DNA of 64,000 nt from Serratia sp. AKBS12. GTDB lineage: Bacteria > Pseudomonadota > Gammaproteobacteria > Enterobacterales > Enterobacteriaceae. The position numbers and the translations under genes were made by a program. Below, piece by piece: positions 23,361 through 35,213 of the stretch (position 1 is the first letter of the stretch; each line of letters begins with the position of its first letter). The notes below the pieces were generated by a model. It made no database searches and had not been told where the DNA came from. It saw only the letters and a program-made list of their open reading frames with translations. Location of the stretch: assembly GCF_024793895.1 (NCBI RefSeq), contig NZ_JANUSB010000002.1:537730-601729 (forward strand), in the 5' to 3' direction.

Positions 23361-24338
23361 TCATGCTCGAGTCACCGGGAAGGCAATAACCTCACTCAGG
23401 CTTTCAGCCCCCAGCGCCAGCATCACCAGGCGATCCACGCCCAGCGCTACCCCGGCGCAGTCCGGCATGCCATGGCGCAACGCATCCAGCAGGTTGTGGT
23501 CAATCGGCTGTTCAGGCAAACCGCGAGCGGTACGTTTACGATTATCCTGCTCAAAACGCTGGCGTTGTTCGTTGCCATCGGTTAATTCGCGGAACCCGTT
23601 CGCCAGCTCCAGCCCCTTGAAGTACACTTCAAAGCGTTCCGCCACCCGGTGATCTTCGGTACTGATTTCCGCCAATGCCGCTTGCGAGGCCGGGAAATGA
23701 TAGACAAACGCCGGCTTTTCGCGGCCAATGTGCGGCTCGACGCCGACGGTGAACAGCAATTGCAACAGCGTGTCACGGTCTTCTTCCGTGTCGGCAATAT
23801 TGCCGAGATCCAGCTTGGCCGCCGCTTCACGCAGTTGGGCTTTTTCTGCCGACAGCGGATCGATATCCAGATGACGCAAAAACGCCTGCTGGTACGACAG
23901 GGTTTCCGCGCTGCCGCAGTCCAGCACCTGTTGCAGCAGATCGTCCACTTCATTCATCAGCCGGTACATGTCGTAATGCGGGCGATACCATTCCAACATG
24001 GTAAATTCAGGGTTGTGGTGACGCCCCGCCTCTTCATTGCGGAACGCACGCCCCATCTGATAGATCGGGCCACTACCGGCCGCCAGCAGACGCTTCATGT
24101 GATATTCCGGGCTGGTCATCATGTACAGCGTCATCCCTTCTGCCGCTCCCGGGCCGACAAAACGCGTTTCGAACGGGAACAGGTGAACGTCGGTCACCGT
24201 CGCCTGGCTCATCGCCGGCGTTTCAACCTCCAATACGCCGCGATCGGCAAAAAAACGCCGGATCTCAGCCAGGATCGCTGCGCGCTTCAACAAATTGGCG
24301 ATGGGTGCACTAGGCTGCCAGCTTGCCGTTTCGCTCAT
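23361..24338 (-). CDS. epmA: EF-P (R)-beta-lysine ligase EpmA
   Basis: EpmA (PoxA/GenX) attaches (R)-beta-lysine to Lys34 of elongation factor P. It is a class II lysyl-tRNA synthetase homologue lacking the anticodon domain. The product from the ATG at 24338 is 325 residues, equal to E. coli. Motif 2 is visible as [20 protein letters not shown] and motif 3 as [14 protein letters not shown]. Its partners epmB and efp lie 6 kb away in this window. Confidence 0.96.
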   Translation of the reverse strand: MSETASWQPSAPIANLLKRAAILAEIRRFFADRGVLEVETPAMSQATVTDVHLFPFETRFVGPGAAEGMTLYMMTSPEYHMKRLLAAGSGPIYQMGRAFRNEEAGRHHNPEFTMLEWYRPHYDMYRLMNEVDDLLQQVLDCGSAETLSYQQAFLRHLDIDPLSAEKAQLREAAAKLDLGNIADTEEDRDTLLQLLFTVGVEPHIGREKPAFVYHFPASQAALAEISTEDHRVAERFEVYFKGLELANGFRELTDGNEQRQRFEQDNRKRTARGLPEQPIDHNLLDALRHGMPDCAGVALGVDRLVMLALGAESLSEVIAFPVTRA

Positions 24339-24836
24339 GGTAATTACTCCGAAATCAAACAGGGGATGCAGTCTACTCGTATCCTGCCCGGCAAACAAAT
24401 TCTCGGCTAAAAAGCGTACCTCTGCGGATAAACCCCTTCATTTCCTGGGCCAGACTCTCTTCGGTCCTACGCGTGAACATTGGCTTGCCGCCTGGCGATA
24501 TCCTCCGCGCTCAGCGCGTCGCTGAAGATTGTGGCAACGCTAGCGGAAAACACAGATACAACCGCCAATAAGCCGGTAAAAAAGCGCGAAATGGATGACA
24601 ATCGCGTCTCTGCAGGACAGCCTCTCGCCAAATGAATAAAAGACAAAACAATCGATCACATCAAATTTCTACTACTTAACTTTAGGTATAGTGAAAACCC
24701 TATAGTTGGTAAGCGTTATTTATCCTTAGTATTTATCGCCAACGGCACATATTTAGTTAGCACCCGAATTATTTACCTGAATTTTAAGTATAGATAATCA
24801 ATCAGCTATTTTTGACAAGTTTACTGGAGGAATGCA
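24339..24836. promoter_or_regulatory. Divergent epmA / frdABCD control region
   Basis: This 498-bp gap has no credible gene. The part from about 24,640 to 24,820 is AT-rich and should hold the frd promoter. I see a partial dyad TCGATcacATCAA at about 24,653 that is one base short of an FNR site, so I do not call it. FNR and NarL control of frd is known in E. coli but is not shown here. Confidence 0.4.
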
Positions 24837-26633
24837 GTGCAAACCTTTAATGCCGATCTCGCCATCATTGGCGCAGGAGGGGCCGGTCTACGCGCAGCAA
24901 TCGCCGCCGCGGAGGCCAACCCCCAATTAAAAATCGCGCTGATCTCGAAGGTCTATCCGATGCGCAGCCACACCGTTGCCGCAGAAGGCGGATCTGCCGC
25001 CGTCACACAGGATCATGATGCCTTTGATTACCATTTCAATGACACCGTCGCCGGCGGTGACTGGCTGTGCGAGCAGGACGTGGTCGATCACTTCGTTCAC
25101 AGCTGCCCGCGTGAAATGGCCCAATTGGAGCAATGGGGCTGCCCGTGGAGCCGCAAGCCGGACGGCTCGGTCAACGTACGTCGTTTCGGCGGCATGAAGA
25201 TCGAACGCACCTGGTTTGCCGCAGACAAAACCGGCTTCCACATGCTGCACACCCTGTTCCAAACCTCGCTGAAATACCCGCAAATCCAGCGTTTTGACGA
25301 ACACTTCGTGCTCGACATTATGGTGGACGACGGGCAGGCTCGCGGCCTGATTGCTATCAATATGATGGAAGGTACCCGGGTGCAGATCCGCGCCAATGCG
25401 GTGGTCATGGCCACCGGCGGTGCCGGGCGCGTTTATCGCTATAACACCAACGGCGGCATCGTCACCGGCGACGGCATGGGCATGGCGTTCCGTCACGGCG
25501 TGCCGCTGCGTGATATGGAATTTGTCCAGTATCACCCCACCGGCCTGCCGGGTTCCGGCATCCTGATGACCGAAGGCTGCCGCGGCGAAGGCGGCATTCT
25601 GGTCAACAAGGACGGCTACCGCTATTTACAAGATTACGGCATGGGGCCGGAAACCCCGCTCGGCGAGCCGAAGAACAAATACATGGAACTCGGCCCGCGT
25701 GACAAAGTGTCACAGGCATTCTGGCACGAATGGCGCGCCGGCCGCACCGTGGCTACGCCGCGTGGCGACGTGGTGTATCTGGATCTACGTCATCTGGGCG
25801 AGAAGAAGCTGCTGGAACGCCTGCCGTTCATTTGCGAGCTGGCCAAAGCCTACGTGGGCGTCGACCCGGTCAAGGATCCGATCCCGGTGCGCCCTACCGC
25901 GCATTACACCATGGGCGGCATTGAAACCGATCAACACTGCGAAACCCGCATCAAGGGGCTGTTTGCCGTCGGCGAGTGTTCTTCCGTCGGCCTGCATGGC
26001 GCCAACCGCCTCGGTTCCAACTCGCTGGCAGAGCTGGTGGTATTTGGCCGCGTCGCCGGCGAGCACGCCGCGCGTTGTGCGCTGGAAAGCGGCCCGGCTA
26101 GCGGCAGCGCGCTGGACGCGCAGGGTCGCGATGTGGAAACCGCGCTGAGCAACCTGATGAAACAGGAAGGCAGCGAGAATTGGTCGAAGATCCGCGACGA
26201 GATGGGGCTGTCAATGGAGGAAGGCTGCGGTATCTACCGTACGCCGGAGCTAATGCAGAAAACCATCGACAAGCTGGCCGAACTGAAGGAGCGTTTCAAA
26301 CGCGTCAAGATCACCGACACTTCCAGCGTGTTCAATACCGATTTGCTGTACACCATTGAACTCGGTCATGGTCTGGACGTCGCCGAATGCATGGCGCATT
26401 CCGCATTCAATCGTAAAGAATCACGCGGCGCTCACCAACGTCTGGATCCTGGCTGTACCGAACGTGATGACATCAACTTTCTCAAGCATACGCTGGCTTT
26501 CCATAATCCGCATGGCGTACCGCGCCTGGAGTACAGTGACGTGAAAATCACCAAACTGCCGCCGGCCAAACGTGTCTACGGCGCAGAAGCCGACGCACAG
26601 GAGAAAAAGGATAAGGAGCAGGCGAATGGCTGA
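24837..26633 (+). CDS. frdA: Fumarate reductase flavoprotein subunit
   Basis: FrdA reduces fumarate to succinate with covalent FAD at the inner membrane during anaerobic respiration. The 598-residue product starts at GTG 24837 behind TGGAGG. It has the dinucleotide loop [12 protein letters not shown], the FAD-attachment His45 in [11 protein letters not shown], and catalytic [10 protein letters not shown] and [10 protein letters not shown] segments. It is slightly shorter than E. coli (602) at the charged tail. It overlaps frdB by 8 bp. Confidence 0.98.
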   Translation: MQTFNADLAIIGAGGAGLRAAIAAAEANPQLKIALISKVYPMRSHTVAAEGGSAAVTQDHDAFDYHFNDTVAGGDWLCEQDVVDHFVHSCPREMAQLEQWGCPWSRKPDGSVNVRRFGGMKIERTWFAADKTGFHMLHTLFQTSLKYPQIQRFDEHFVLDIMVDDGQARGLIAINMMEGTRVQIRANAVVMATGGAGRVYRYNTNGGIVTGDGMGMAFRHGVPLRDMEFVQYHPTGLPGSGILMTEGCRGEGGILVNKDGYRYLQDYGMGPETPLGEPKNKYMELGPRDKVSQAFWHEWRAGRTVATPRGDVVYLDLRHLGEKKLLERLPFICELAKAYVGVDPVKDPIPVRPTAHYTMGGIETDQHCETRIKGLFAVGECSSVGLHGANRLGSNSLAELVVFGRVAGEHAARCALESGPASGSALDAQGRDVETALSNLMKQEGSENWSKIRDEMGLSMEEGCGIYRTPELMQKTIDKLAELKERFKRVKITDTSSVFNTDLLYTIELGHGLDVAECMAHSAFNRKESRGAHQRLDPGCTERDDINFLKHTLAFHNPHGVPRLEYSDVKITKLPPAKRVYGAEADAQEKKDKEQANG

Positions 26634-27360
26634 GATGAAAACCCTGAAAATCGAGGTCATGCGTTATAACCCGGAAAGCGATACGCAACCGCATTTCGAA
26701 ACCTATAACGTACCTTACGATGAGCAAACCTCGCTGCTTGATGCATTGGGTTATATCAAGGACAACCTGGCGCCGGATCTTTCCTACCGCTGGTCATGCC
26801 GTATGGCTATTTGCGGCTCCTGCGGCATGATGGTCAACCGTGTACCGAAACTGGCGTGCAAGACCTTCCTGCGCGAATACACCGGCGGCATGAAAGTCGA
26901 GGCATTGGGCAACTTCCCGATCGAGCGCGATTTGGTGGTCGACATGACCCACTTTATCGAAAGTCTGGAGGCGATCAAACCGTACATCATCGGCAACGAT
27001 CGCAAACCGGAAGACGGCCCAAACCGGCAAACGCCGGCGCAAATGGCCAAATATCACCAGTTCTCCGGCTGCATCAACTGTGGGCTGTGCTATGCCGCCT
27101 GCCCGCAGTTCGGCCTGAATCCGGAGTTTATCGGCCCGGCGGCGATCACCCTGGCGCATCGCTACAATCTGGACAACCGCGACCACGGCAAGAAACAGCG
27201 CATGCCGCAGCTTAATGGCCAGAACGGCGTCTGGAGCTGTACGTTTGTTGGCTATTGTTCTGAAGTCTGTCCAAAACACGTCGATCCGGCCGCTGCCATC
27301 CAGCAGGGCAAGGTAGACAGTGCCAAAGACTTCATGATCGCCATGCTGAAACCGCAATAA
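26626..27360 (+). CDS. frdB: Fumarate reductase iron-sulfur subunit
   Basis: FrdB carries electrons from menaquinol to FrdA through three clusters. The 244-residue product shows the [2Fe-2S] motif [10 protein letters not shown] plus a later Cys, and ferredoxin-type motifs [13 protein letters not shown] and [11 protein letters not shown]. The ATG at 26626 is inside the end of frdA; an upstream frame from 26572 is not conserved. The length equals E. coli FrdB. Confidence 0.98.
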   Translation: MAEMKTLKIEVMRYNPESDTQPHFETYNVPYDEQTSLLDALGYIKDNLAPDLSYRWSCRMAICGSCGMMVNRVPKLACKTFLREYTGGMKVEALGNFPIERDLVVDMTHFIESLEAIKPYIIGNDRKPEDGPNRQTPAQMAKYHQFSGCINCGLCYAACPQFGLNPEFIGPAAITLAHRYNLDNRDHGKKQRMPQLNGQNGVWSCTFVGYCSEVCPKHVDPAAAIQQGKVDSAKDFMIAMLKPQ

Positions 27361-27376
27361 GGGAGAGGAGACGGCA

Positions 27377-27769
27377 ATGACAACACAACGTAAACCGTAT
27401 GTGCGCACCATGACGCCAACCTGGTGGCAAAAACTGGGTTTCTATCGCTTCTATATGCTGCGGGAAGGCACCTCGCTGCCGGCGGTGTGGTTCAGCATCG
27501 TGCTGATCTACGGCCTATTCGCGCTCAAAGGCGGGCCGGATAGCTGGGTAGGGTTTATCGGTTTTCTGCAAAACCCGCTGGTGCTGCTGATTAACATCGT
27601 CGCGCTGCTGGCGGCGCTGCTGCACACCAAAACCTGGTTCGATCTGGCGCCTAAAGCCGCCAATATCGTGGTCAACAGCGAAAAAATGGGTCCAGGCCCG
27701 ATCGTCAAGGCCCTATGGGCAGTGACCATCGTGGTGAGCGTGATTATCCTCGCCGTCGCGCTACTGTAA
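27377..27769 (+). CDS. frdC: Fumarate reductase membrane anchor FrdC
   Basis: FrdC anchors the reductase and helps form the menaquinol sites. The 130-residue product begins [17 protein letters not shown], as in relatives, and has three hydrophobic helices (about 30-50, 60-85, 108-128). GGGAGAGG lies upstream of the ATG. The length is typical. Confidence 0.97.
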   Translation: MTTQRKPYVRTMTPTWWQKLGFYRFYMLREGTSLPAVWFSIVLIYGLFALKGGPDSWVGFIGFLQNPLVLLINIVALLAALLHTKTWFDLAPKAANIVVNSEKMGPGPIVKALWAVTIVVSVIILAVALL

Positions 27770-27781
27770 TCCGGAGGAAAC

Positions 27782-28141
27782 ATGACAAATTTAACACCTA
27801 AACGCTCCGACGAGCCGGTATTCTGGGGTTTGTTCGGCGCCGGCGGCATGTGGGGAGCCATCGTTGCACCGGCGATAGTATTATTGGTGGGTATTCTACT
27901 GCCACTCGGCCTGTTCCCTGGCGACGCGCTGAGCTATGAGCGCGTGCTGGCCTTCAGCCAAAGCCTGATCGGCCGGTTGTTCCTGTTGCTGATGATCGTC
28001 CTGCCGCTGTGGTGTGGCCTGCACCGCATTCACCACGCCATGCACGACCTGAAAATCCATGTGCCGGCCGGCAAATGGGTATTCTACGGCCTGGCGGCGA
28101 TCCTGAGCGTGGTCACGCTGATAGGCGTTGTCACGCTATAA
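27782..28141 (+). CDS. frdD: Fumarate reductase membrane anchor FrdD
   Basis: FrdD is the second membrane anchor. The 119-residue product starts 12 bp after frdC and has three hydrophobic segments, with HRIHHAMHD near residue 80 in the quinone-binding region. It ends the frdABCD operon. Confidence 0.97.
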   Translation: MTNLTPKRSDEPVFWGLFGAGGMWGAIVAPAIVLLVGILLPLGLFPGDALSYERVLAFSQSLIGRLFLLLMIVLPLWCGLHRIHHAMHDLKIHVPAGKWVFYGLAAILSVVTLIGVVTL

Positions 28142-28228
28142 TCCCCCTTGGCGGCCAGCGTTGATTGGCCGCCAGCCCCCCGCTTTTCCGCTACACTGTT
28201 TATCTCACCGGTAAACAGGAGTTACCTA

Positions 28229-28759
28229 ATGCGTTTTTGGTCAAAACTGTGCATGATGCTTCCCGCACTGCTGTCTGTCGCCTGCAGCGTATCCCCGCCA
28301 AAGGACGTCAAGGTGGTGGATAACTTCGATGCTAAACGCTATCTCGGCACCTGGTATGAAATCGCCCGGCTCGATCACCGCTTCGAACGCGGCCTGGAGC
28401 AGGTTAGCGCACAGTACAGTCCGCGCCAAGACGGCGGCCTGAAGGTGATAAATAAAGGATTTAATCGACAAAAACAGCGGTGGCAGCAAAGCGAGGGAAA
28501 AGCCTACTTTATCGGTTCGCCACAGCAGGCGTCACTAAAGGTGTCGTTCTTCGGGCCATTTTACGGCGGTTATAACGTCATTGCACTGGATGCGGACTAC
28601 CGCTATGCGCTGGTCTGCGGGCCAAACCGCGACTATCTGTGGATCTTGTCACGTACGCCGACGCTGGATGCCAGCGTACGCGACCAACTGCTGCAAACCG
28701 CACGAGGCTACGGTTTCGAGATCGACAAGCTGATCTGGGTGAAACAGCAAGGCAACTAA
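28229..28759 (+). CDS. blc: Outer-membrane lipocalin Blc
   Basis: Blc is an outer-membrane lipoprotein of the lipocalin fold thought to handle lysophospholipids under stress. From the ATG at 28229 the product is 176 residues, with a lipoprotein signal ending at LLSVAC (Cys19) and the lipocalin signature [11 protein letters not shown] near residue 46. It converges with gdx; the two stop codons overlap (28756-28759). It follows frdD as in E. coli. Confidence 0.95.
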   Translation: MRFWSKLCMMLPALLSVACSVSPPKDVKVVDNFDAKRYLGTWYEIARLDHRFERGLEQVSAQYSPRQDGGLKVINKGFNRQKQRWQQSEGKAYFIGSPQQASLKVSFFGPFYGGYNVIALDADYRYALVCGPNRDYLWILSRTPTLDASVRDQLLQTARGYGFEIDKLIWVKQQGN

Positions 28760-29073
28760 TGGCTACTGAATTTCAACCCGAGAATACCGACAATAATCAG
28801 GCACAGGCTTAAAACGCGCATGATATTGGTCGACTCGCCGAGCAGCACCATGCCCATAATCGCCGCTCCGACGGCGCCAATGCCGGTCCACACCGCGTAG
28901 GCGGTGCCGGCGGGCAGCGTTTTCATTGCATTTGCCAATAGCACCATGCTGACTACCATCGCCACAATGGTAATAATGCTGGGTGTTAGACGGGTAAATC
29001 CGTGGGTATATTTCAGGCCTATGGCCCAGACAACTTCCAGTAAACCGGCAATAACAAGAATGATCCACGCCAT
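28756..29073 (-). CDS. gdx: Guanidinium exporter Gdx (SugE), SMR family
   Basis: Gdx exchanges guanidinium for protons as an antiparallel dimer of four-helix subunits in the inner membrane. The 105-residue product has four hydrophobic segments, the essential Glu13 in [10 protein letters not shown] and the [14 protein letters not shown] motif in helix 3. The ATG at 29073 gives the normal start; a frame to 29352 would swallow the riboswitch. Control by a guanidine-II riboswitch just upstream supports the substrate. Confidence 0.95.
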   Translation of the reverse strand: MAWIILVIAGLLEVVWAIGLKYTHGFTRLTPSIITIVAMVVSMVLLANAMKTLPAGTAYAVWTGIGAVGAAIMGMVLLGESTNIMRVLSLCLIIVGILGLKFSSH

Positions 29074-29094
29074 GGAACAGGCTCCAGGATATAT

Positions 29095-29140
29095 GGGGTC
29101 GTCCCCTGAACAACGACGCGCAGGAAGGTCGTCCAACCTG
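29095..29140 (-). promoter_or_regulatory. Guanidine-II (mini-ykkC) riboswitch for gdx
   Basis: On the minus strand two hairpins with ACGA loops occur in tandem, the hallmark of mini-ykkC. The first is CAGG-TT-GG-ACGA-CC-TT-CCTG (29121-29140). The second is GGGG-ACGA-CCCC (29095-29106). The second ends 21 bp before the gdx ATG, with the ribosome binding site between. The family binds guanidine and turns on gdx/sugE. Confidence 0.9.
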
Positions 29141-29206
29141 GCTAAATGAACGGTACAATGATAACGCACAGTCGGCGGCAAGGTCGCGCCAGACATGGTC
29201 AAGCAG

Positions 29207-29259
29207 GGTATTCCACGACGGTAAAACTGATTAACACCGATTATCGCACGTGGAATACC
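29207..29259. repeat. 11-bp perfect inverted repeat upstream of gdx
   Basis: GGTATTCCACG (29207-29217) is matched by CGTGGAATACC (29249-29259) with 31 nt between. No T-run follows on either strand. It lies between the ecnB end and the gdx leader and could be a transcript barrier or a protein site. Confidence 0.5.
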
Positions 29260-29279
29260 ACAGACAACATCAGTGAACG

Positions 29280-29411
29280 CTATTGTGCGCTGCGTTGGAT
29301 AGCCTCGCCACCGGCTTGTACGTCCTTGCCGACGCCTTCGGTGGTATTGCACGCAGTCAGTGAAGACAGAACCAGCACAGAGAAAATCGCAATAATACTT
29401 TTCTTCAACAT
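29280..29411 (-). CDS. ecnB: Entericidin B, small lipoprotein
   Basis: The reading from the ATG at 29411 gives 43 residues beginning [15 protein letters not shown] with the lipobox LTAC and then [17 protein letters not shown]. This matches entericidin B, the bacteriolytic lipoprotein of the EcnAB pair, induced in stationary phase in E. coli. AAGGA precedes the start. It lies downstream of ecnA on the same strand. Confidence 0.88.
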   Translation of the reverse strand: MLKKSIIAIFSVLVLSSLTACNTTEGVGKDVQAGGEAIQRSAQ

Positions 29412-29518
29412 AAGAAAATCCTTATTAGTAAGTGACGAAAAGATACAGCTCTCTAAGCGTAGTCAAAATTGGCAGGCGTTGCCGTTAGAAACAGACTTTT
29501 CTCTCTCTATCCATTAAT

Positions 29519-29531
29519 AACGCTTAGCGTT
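29519..29531 (-). terminator. Possible attenuator between ecnA and ecnB
   Basis: AACGC and GCGTT form a short stem just after the ecnA stop. The T-run is poor. A terminator in this position is known for E. coli ecnAB; here it is only suggestive. Confidence 0.3.
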
Positions 29532-29532
29532 T

Positions 29533-29664
29533 TTAGTCTGCGCCGCGAGAAATAGCACCGCCAAGATGCTGCACGTCTTCGCCAAAGCCGCGGAAGGTAT
29601 TACAGCCGCTCAGGGACAGCAATAATGCGAGGGAAATAATGGCTAACAGCGTTTTTTTCATCAT
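29533..29664 (-). CDS. ecnA: Entericidin A, antidote lipoprotein
   Basis: The reading from 29664 gives MMKKTLLAIISLALL, lipobox LSGC, then NTFRGFGEDVQHLGGAIS, 43 residues in all. This is the EcnA pattern (GFGEDI/V-HLG). EcnA is described as the antidote of EcnB. A second ATG directly follows the first, so the start may be 29661. It lies between efp and ecnB, as in E. coli. Confidence 0.88.
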   Translation of the reverse strand: MMKKTLLAIISLALLLSLSGCNTFRGFGEDVQHLGGAISRGAD

Positions 29665-29696
29665 GCCAATTCTGCCAAAGTTCTAAAAAAGGACGC

Positions 29697-29726
29697 TAAA
29701 ACGCGGGAGCCACACGGGCTCCCGCG
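29697..29726 (-). terminator. Terminator after efp
   Basis: On the minus strand CGCGGGAGCC pairs with GGCTCCCGCG (29702-29726, 5-nt loop), followed by TTTT. It lies 10 bp after the efp stop. Confidence 0.85.
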
Positions 29727-29735
29727 CATAGATAC

Positions 29736-30302
29736 TTATTTAACGCGCGATACGTATTCGCCAGAGCGGGTGTCAACCTTGATCACTTCGCCGATCTGCA
29801 CGAACAATGGCACCTTAACCACCGCGCCAGTGGACAATGTCGCTGGCTTGCCGCCGGTACCGGCAGTATCGCCTTTCAGGCCTGGATCGGTATCGATGAT
29901 TTCCGCTTCGATAAAGTTCGGTGGCTGTACGGCGATCGGGCGACCATCCCACAGCGTAACGATACATTCCGCATTATCTTGCAGCCATTTGGCGACGTCA
30001 GAAACGGTTTTTTCTTCAACCTGGTGCTGTTCAAAGGTTTCTGGATGCATGAAATGGTAGAACTCACCGTCGTTGTACAGGTAGTTCATGTTGGTATCAA
30101 CCACGTCGGCGCCTTCGCAGGAGTCGGTAGATTTGAAGGTTTTCTCAACGCGGCTGCCGGTCAGCAGACGACGCATTTTAACACGAGCAAAAGCCTGGCC
30201 TTTGCCCGGCTTGACGAACTCGCTGGATTCGACGGCGTAAGGCTCGCCCTCGAACATGATTTTAAGACCCGGACGGAAATCGTTGCTAGAATAAGTCGCC
30301 AT
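29736..30302 (-). CDS. efp: Elongation factor P
   Basis: EF-P binds between the P and E sites and relieves stalling at polyproline. The 188-residue product has the modified lysine at position 34 (KPGKGQAF). Its modifying enzymes EpmA and EpmB are both in this window. It is divergent from epmB with only 42 bp between the starts. Confidence 0.98.
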   Translation of the reverse strand: MATYSSNDFRPGLKIMFEGEPYAVESSEFVKPGKGQAFARVKMRRLLTGSRVEKTFKSTDSCEGADVVDTNMNYLYNDGEFYHFMHPETFEQHQVEEKTVSDVAKWLQDNAECIVTLWDGRPIAVQPPNFIEAEIIDTDPGLKGDTAGTGGKPATLSTGAVVKVPLFVQIGEVIKVDTRSGEYVSRVK

Positions 30303-30344
30303 GATGGCCCTCTGAATATTTAAACTGGTAGCTTAGCCAAAAAA

Positions 30345-31373
30345 ATGGCACACATTATAACCCAAAACATCGCGGATAGAGAAGAATGGTTACATCAACT
30401 CGCCGATGTTATTACCGACCCCGATGAATTACTGCAACTGCTGTCACTGAACGCACACCCGCTGTTGCCGCAGGGGCGTGAAGCGCGTCGGCTGTTTCCG
30501 CTGCGCGTACCGCGCGCCTTTGCTGCACGCATGCGCCCCGGCGATGCCAATGACCCTTTACTGCGACAGGTGCTGACCGCCAGCGAAGAATTCGTTATCG
30601 CCCCCGGCTTCACTACCGACCCGCTTGACGAACAGCGCAGCGTGGTGCCAGGACTGTTGCATAAATATCGCAACCGCGCGCTGCTGTTGGTCAAAGGCGG
30701 CTGTGCGGTCAACTGCCGCTACTGTTTCCGCCGCCACTTCCCTTATCAGGATAACCAAGGCAACAAGGCCAACTGGCGTCTTGCGCTGGAGTATATCCGC
30801 CATCATCCGGAACTGGATGAAATTATTTTCTCCGGCGGCGATCCGTTAATGGCGAAAGACCACGAACTTGATTGGTTAATCGGTGAACTGGAGGCTATCC
30901 CACACCTGAAACGTCTGCGTATCCACACCCGCTTGCCAGTGGTCATTCCAGCGCGCGTTACCGAGGCGCTGTGCCAGCGGCTGGCGACGTCACGGCTACA
31001 GGTGTTGCTGGTAACGCATATCAATCACGCCAATGAAATCGACGCCGCGCTAAGCACCAGTATGGCGCAGCTGCGCCGGGCCGGGGTAACTCTGCTCAAC
31101 CAGAGCGTGCTATTGCGTGACATCAATGACGATGCCGACACGCTGGCAGCGCTGAGCAATGCGCTGTTCGACGCCGGGATCCTGCCGTATTACATTCATG
31201 TGCTGGATAAAGTTCAGGGAGCGGCGCATTTTATGGTCAGCGACGACCAGGCCCGCGATATCATGAAAGCGCTGCTAAGCAAAGTTTCAGGCTATCTGGT
31301 ACCGCGTCTGACGCGTGAAATAGGCGGCGAGCCGAGTAAAACGCCACTGGATCTGCGCCTCACCCAGCAATAG
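30345..31373 (+). CDS. epmB: Lysine 2,3-aminomutase EpmB
   Basis: EpmB (YjeK) is a radical SAM, PLP-dependent enzyme that converts (S)-alpha-lysine to (R)-beta-lysine for EF-P modification. The 342-residue product has the radical SAM motif Cys120, Cys124, Cys127 (GGCAVNCRYCFRRHF). The PLP lysine is expected in the C-terminal YYIHVLDKVQGAAHF region. The start lacks a strong Shine-Dalgarno. Confidence 0.97.
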   Translation: MAHIITQNIADREEWLHQLADVITDPDELLQLLSLNAHPLLPQGREARRLFPLRVPRAFAARMRPGDANDPLLRQVLTASEEFVIAPGFTTDPLDEQRSVVPGLLHKYRNRALLLVKGGCAVNCRYCFRRHFPYQDNQGNKANWRLALEYIRHHPELDEIIFSGGDPLMAKDHELDWLIGELEAIPHLKRLRIHTRLPVVIPARVTEALCQRLATSRLQVLLVTHINHANEIDAALSTSMAQLRRAGVTLLNQSVLLRDINDDADTLAALSNALFDAGILPYYIHVLDKVQGAAHFMVSDDQARDIMKALLSKVSGYLVPRLTREIGGEPSKTPLDLRLTQQ

Positions 31374-31390
31374 TTACCGCCGTCAGATGC

Positions 31391-31424
31391 AAAAAGAGGA
31401 ATGCCTGGGCATTCCTCTTTTGTT
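31391..31424. terminator. Bidirectional terminator, epmB / yjeI
   Basis: AAAAGAGGAATGC pairs with GCATTCCTCTTTT around a short loop, with T-runs on both strands. It serves two convergent genes. Confidence 0.9.
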
Positions 31425-31441
31425 TTAAACCGCCAATCGGA

Positions 31442-31786
31442 TCAGGGGCATTTATACACCTGGCCGATCATTTTGCTGTCCAGTGGAGCAAAGCTGGAAA
31501 GCAGATTCTGGCTCGGGCTGGTTGCACCGTAAATCACGTTGCCGCCCATTGCCGCCGCCTTATTGCGCAGATCGTTGGCCGCGCCGCGCAGGCCACCGCT
31601 TTCAGCATTACTGCCAGATAGCCAATTGCTCTGGGTGCCGGTCACTTCACCCACCAGCTGGCATTCTGCCGCCGGTTTGGTGTCGGTGAATTTAACTTGC
31701 TGACCTGCGCTGGTCAGTTCATTGGTCGTGCTGCATCCTGCCAGCAGCAACGCTGCTGAAAGTCCCAGTAAGGCTTTAATCCGCAT
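31442..31786 (-). CDS. yjeI: Lipoprotein YjeI (DUF4156)
   Basis: From the ATG at 31786 (GGGGAA upstream) the product is 114 residues with a lipoprotein signal ending LLLAGC. It carries the DUF4156 pattern GTQSNWLSG, RGAANDLRNKAAAMGGNVIYG and GQVYKCP. The function is unknown. It lies between epmB and groL as in E. coli. Confidence 0.9.
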   Translation of the reverse strand: MRIKALLGLSAALLLAGCSTTNELTSAGQQVKFTDTKPAAECQLVGEVTGTQSNWLSGSNAESGGLRGAANDLRNKAAAMGGNVIYGATSPSQNLLSSFAPLDSKMIGQVYKCP

Positions 31787-32097
31787 CTTGTTCCCCATAT
31801 GATGTTGAGAATTACGCAAAAGCTTATCAGAAAGCGATGCTATCTCTTAAGCTTCCGTTGCCACATGTGCCTGGTCAACGCCTTGAGCGACAGCTGATGA
31901 TGTACCAGTTTACACGCTAAAGCAGCCCGGTCTGCAAAAATATCATCAAATACCGTGCGCTAATGCGCGCATTATTCGCCAGCCTTGCTTGCATAGCCAA
32001 TGACGGGCGCGCTGTCATACACCTGCTCCACCCGAGATTATGGTGTTCCCCGCAATGAAATCTTTTTTGCGCCAGTCCGTTGCCAGATCCCGCGCAT
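31787..32097. other. Noncoding gap, yjeI to groL terminator
   Basis: I see no credible gene here. The yjeI promoter should lie at its left end on the minus strand. No repeat or strong hairpin was noted. Confidence 0.4.
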
Positions 32098-32122
32098 AAA
32101 AAAACCCCGGCTTTCGCCGGGG
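32098..32122 (-). terminator. Terminator of groESL
   Basis: On the minus strand GCCGGGG-type and CCCCGGC arms (32105-32111 with 32116-32122) enclose a tetraloop and are followed by TTTTTTT. Confidence 0.92.
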
Positions 32123-32149
32123 CTTATCACACTACGGTGTGGGGGATGA

Positions 32150-33808
<1,659 letters not shown>

Positions 33809-33841
33809 TCAACTCTTTTCAGTTCAGAAGATAAAGCGTAA

Positions 33842-34135
33842 TTACGCTTCAACAATTGCCAGAATGTCGCTTTCGGACATGATCAACACTTCTTCATTGT
33901 CGATCTTCTCTGCTTTCACGCCGTAACCGTCGTTGAAAATCACGATGTCGCCTACTTTCACATCCAGCGGTTGAACATTACCGCTTTCCAGAACGCGCCC
34001 TTTGCCGACGGCTACTACTTCACCACGGGTGGATTTACCCGCCGCAGAGCCAGTCAGTACGATGCCGCCAGCAGATTTTGATTCAACTTCTTTACGCTTG
34101 ACGATAACGCGGTCATGCAATGGACGAATACTCAT
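33842..34135 (-). CDS. groS: Co-chaperonin GroES
   Basis: GroES caps GroEL as a heptamer. The 97-residue product begins [16 protein letters not shown] at the ATG 34135 and contains the mobile loop [18 protein letters not shown] near 21-38. Longer upstream frames run through the heat-shock promoter and are rejected. Confidence 0.99.
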   Translation of the reverse strand: MSIRPLHDRVIVKRKEVESKSAGGIVLTGSAAGKSTRGEVVAVGKGRVLESGNVQPLDVKVGDIVIFNDGYGVKAEKIDNEEVLIMSESDILAIVEA

Positions 34136-34215
34136 TGAACGCTCTCCTGTAAGAAGGTCTGTATCAGATTTAGGGTTATTCACCGGATTATCATATTTAC
34201 CGGCCTCGTGGGTTT

Positions 34216-34248
34216 GAAATGGGGGCATTCCATTCCCCTTCAAGGGGG
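34216..34248 (-). promoter_or_regulatory. Sigma-32 heat-shock promoter of groESL
   Basis: On the minus strand the -35 element CCCCCTTGAA (34239-34248) and the -10 element CCCCCATTTC (34216-34225) are separated by 13 bp. Both match the sigma-32 consensus and the E. coli groE promoter closely. Confidence 0.9.
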
Positions 34249-34369
34249 CCGAGTAAAAATTTTTTGCTTTTATGGCTGACGACACCCTGCCGCCGGCCAC
34301 ACACGGCCCGCAGGCCGCATTGGTGCGCCGTGCATGCCGGTTTTCCGGACCACACGGCGCCAAAAATAT

Positions 34370-34861
34370 TTAGCGCTCGTCGCGTTTGTCGTGGTCGTCC
34401 GGACGGTGCTCAATCACGTTGCGATCGTCGTCCTTACGCTGGAACTCGCCGTCAAACGTGTTGCCGTCGGCCGCGCCGCCACCCTGCCCCCAACCGCCGG
34501 GACGATACACCGACAAATGCGGCATCAGTTTCAGCGTCAGGGATTTCTGCACCGGCGGCAGCAACAGCAGCAGGCCGAGAAAATCGGTAAAGAAACCTGG
34601 CACCAGCAGCAAAAAGCCCGCCAGCACCAGCGAAACACTCTTCACCATTTCCGCCGCCGGACTTTCGCCGGCCGCCAGCTTCTGCTGCATCTGCACGAAA
34701 GTCTTCATGCCCTGATTGCGCACCAGCGAAACACCCACGCACGAGGTAAAGATCACCAGCAACAGGGTGACGGCGACGCCCAGCACGGCGGCAACTTTGA
34801 TAAACAGCGATATTTCGATGTAAACCAGCAAAAATATCAGCAAAAACGGTAACCAGCGCAC
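34370..34861 (-). CDS. fxsA: Membrane protein FxsA
   Basis: FxsA is an inner-membrane protein whose overproduction relieves phage T7 exclusion by the F plasmid in E. coli. The 163-residue product starts at GTG 34861 (AGGAG upstream) and has hydrophobic segments at about 4-22, 27-46 and 76-102. A hydrophilic tail rich in Asp, Arg and His follows. It lies between groS and aspA as expected. Confidence 0.93.
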   Translation of the reverse strand: MRWLPFLLIFLLVYIEISLFIKVAAVLGVAVTLLLVIFTSCVGVSLVRNQGMKTFVQMQQKLAAGESPAAEMVKSVSLVLAGFLLLVPGFFTDFLGLLLLLPPVQKSLTLKLMPHLSVYRPGGWGQGGGAADGNTFDGEFQRKDDDRNVIEHRPDDHDKRDER

Positions 34862-35011
34862 CGCGTTCTCCTATCAGATGGCTTCGCGTACCCGCGCGGT
34901 GGCGCATACGTGAAAGAAAAATGGGGCCTGATTCAGGCCGATTCAATAACAATGGGGGCGGCTTGTGGACATTTCAACCAGACTGCATTTTTTATTGCTA
35001 GAGTTAACAAA
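34862..35011. other. Upstream part of fxsA-aspA gap
   Basis: Divergent promoters for fxsA and aspA must lie in the 352-bp gap 34,862-35,213. Apart from the CRP-like site I see no other clear element. Confidence 0.35.
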
Positions 35012-35027
35012 CGTGAATGAGATCACA
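35012..35027 (+). promoter_or_regulatory. CRP-binding site upstream of aspA
   Basis: CGTGAATGAGATCACA fits TGTGA-N6-TCACA with one mismatch. It lies 187 bp before the aspA start. CRP activation of aspA is known in E. coli. Confidence 0.6.
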
Positions 35028-35213
35028 GAATGCAAAAGCTGTGGTTTTTGAAGCGTCAGATAGTGATCTGGGTTCATTCATTTATTCCAAAGCAGCATAT
35101 GATCTGGGCTGCAACAATTGCTGCGGTCGATACTTCGGCAGTTGAAGCTCACGGCGACATAAATTAGTTAACAGACAAATAATTAATTCGGCAGCAACAT
35201 AGAGAAGGTTCTC

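Noticed and set aside
24640..24680. FNR site upstream of frdA
   Set aside because: The dyad TCGATcacATCAA has a 3-nt spacer instead of 4 and a mismatch, so it does not meet the consensus.
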